From contig CAYHHK010000094.1 in NCBI GenBank assembly GCA_964356415.1, forward strand, positions 1 through 16,082: a stretch of DNA of 16,082 nt. Reading direction: 5' to 3'. This DNA is from JAPLDB01 sp964356415. Lineage in GTDB: Bacteria > Bacteroidota > Bacteroidia > AKYH767-A > 2013-40CM-41-45. This document shows, one piece after another, positions 15,807 to 16,082 of this stretch; within the stretch, counting starts at the first letter, position 1; each line of letters starts with the position of its first letter. The translations under genes were made by a program, and so were the position numbers. The notes under the pieces are model-generated. The model saw only the letters and a program-made list of their open reading frames with translations, was not told the DNA's origin and did not search any database.

Positions 15807-15820
15807 ATGATAATGATCAT
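15807..15820. promoter_or_regulatory. CRP/FNR-like palindromic operator candidate
   Basis: A perfect inverted repeat, ATGAT-AATG-ATCAT, whose core TGAT-N4-ATCA equals the inner bases of the FNR-type site TTGAT-N4-ATCAA. Its centre lies about 63-65 bp upstream of the likely initiation point of the choice-of-anchor L gene, a distance at which CRP/FNR-type activators often bind. It could equally serve a gene beyond the right edge. Confidence 0.3.
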
Positions 15821-15878
15821 CTGACGGGAATGCACGATGGATTTCTAAAATTCCGAAGGCTGGCTGAAAAAACAGGGC

Positions 15879-15915
15879 AAAAAAAATCCTCCATTATTTC
15901 TAATGAAGGACTTTT
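15879..15915. terminator. Bidirectional terminator-like hairpin
   Basis: TCCTCCATTA (15887-15896) pairs with TAATGAAGGA (15901-15910) at nine of ten positions around a TTTC loop. Eight A precede the stem and CTTTT follows it. Read on the minus strand, the stem is followed by eight T, the stronger orientation. That fits a minus-strand gene entering from beyond the right edge. Confidence 0.55.
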
Positions 15916-15932
15916 CTAAAATGAAATGACCC

Positions 15933-15947
15933 CGCAGCAGAGCTGCG
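15933..15947. repeat. Short GC-rich palindrome
   Basis: CGCAGC-AGA-GCTGCG, a perfect six-pair stem with a three-base loop in an AT-rich setting, flanked by CC and AGG. No T tract follows on either strand, so termination is not the obvious role. It is the first of three palindromes packed within 140 bp. Confidence 0.6.
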
Positions 15948-15956
15948 AGGTATCTT

Positions 15957-16034
15957 GCCACTAATTCCACGAATTATCACAAATCGAAACTTGTAATGCA
16001 ATAATATTTCGTGTTAATTAGTGAAATTCGTGGC
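15957..16034. repeat. Inverted-repeat element built from CACnAATT units
   Basis: Left arm 15957-15980 and right arm 16011-16034 are 24 bp each and match as inverted copies at 20 of 24 positions, around a 30 bp loop. Each arm is made of degenerate units of 9-10 bp of the form CACnAATTn. The build (three short units per arm, loop of 30-40 bp) parallels the element at 9664-9753. It resembles dispersed intergenic repeats that I recall from Bacteroidota drafts. Confidence 0.65.
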
Positions 16035-16056
16035 TAATATTTTAATTCAACCCCGC

Positions 16057-16071
16057 CTCGCCTGAGGCGAG
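16057..16071. repeat. Short GC-rich palindrome at window edge
   Basis: CTCGCC-TGA-GGCGAG, a perfect six-pair stem with a three-base loop, flanked by CCCCGC and ACGAGG. It has the look of a REP-type palindrome. No T tract follows before the window ends. Confidence 0.6.
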
Positions 16072-16082
16072 ACGAGGAATTC

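Larger units (their letters stand above)
15730..16082. other. Intergenic region upstream of the choice-of-anchor L gene
   Basis: 353 bp to the right edge with no convincing gene. It holds a -7-like box (15755-15762), a CRP/FNR-like palindrome (15807-15820) and a terminator-like hairpin with an A8 flank (15879-15915). A cluster of palindromes follows (15933-15947, 15957-16034, 16057-16071). The window ends in GAATTC; whether the repeat cluster continues beyond cannot be seen. Confidence 0.7.

Noticed and set aside
1..16082. A defence, phage or biosynthetic system
   Set aside because: No nuclease, toxin-antitoxin pair, integrase, recombinase, phage structural gene or synthase cluster could be recognised on either strand; the genes are metabolic, envelope or secretion-cargo genes.

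Overview
The window looks like chromosomal DNA of a member of the Bacteroidota (Flavobacteriia/Sphingobacteriia/Chitinophagia-like). Four intact genes encode secreted proteins ending in a type A sorting domain for the type IX secretion system (T9SS), a system found in that phylum. The genes lack Shine-Dalgarno sites, and several upstream regions carry TAnnTTTG-like -7 boxes typical of Bacteroidota promoters. A run of exactly 100 N (9213-9312) marks a scaffold join, so this is probably a draft or metagenome assembly.

Layout. 5-1153 (+) is a PLP enzyme of the cystathionine gamma-synthase/gamma-lyase family. 1325-3424 and 3491-5542 (+) are tandem paralogous M43 metalloproteases, each with signal peptide, HExxH protease domain, PKD domain, MAM-like/anchor-J-like module and T9SS tail; a terminator hairpin lies between them. 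5699-6421 (+) is an outer-membrane beta-barrel-like protein with a GTG start directly behind a promoter-like box. 6479-9212 (+) is a two-domain M16 zinc protease cut at its 3' end by the gap. 9313-9579 (+) is the 3' part of a DUF3127 gene whose 5' end is lost in the gap. 9580-9922 is gene-free and holds an inverted-repeat element. 9923-11119 (-) is sucC, whose leader is an octamer tandem repeat. 11276-11938 (-) is a second small barrel-like protein. 11939-12306 is a divergent intergenic region with a decayed T9SS-tail fragment and a possible 45-codon upstream ORF. 12307-13704 (+) is a choice-of-anchor B protein with a T9SS tail and 13751-14167 (+) a DUF1761 membrane protein. 14227-15729 (-) is a choice-of-anchor L protein with a T9SS tail, converging on a shared terminator. 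15730-16082 is intergenic: promoter, a CRP/FNR-like palindrome, a terminator and a cluster of palindromic repeats.

How the genes relate. Most of the window is cell-envelope and secretion cargo: two proteases and two adhesin- or enzyme-like proteins for T9SS export, a periplasmic-type M16 protease and two barrel-like proteins, mixed with central metabolism (sucC, sulfur amino-acid metabolism). I see no defence system, phage, integrase, CRISPR array or biosynthetic cluster. No clearly new multi-gene system is evident. The most unusual parts are the non-coding elements: the sucC leader repeat, two inverted repeats of similar build, the orphan T9SS-tail remnant and the near-leaderless GTG gene.
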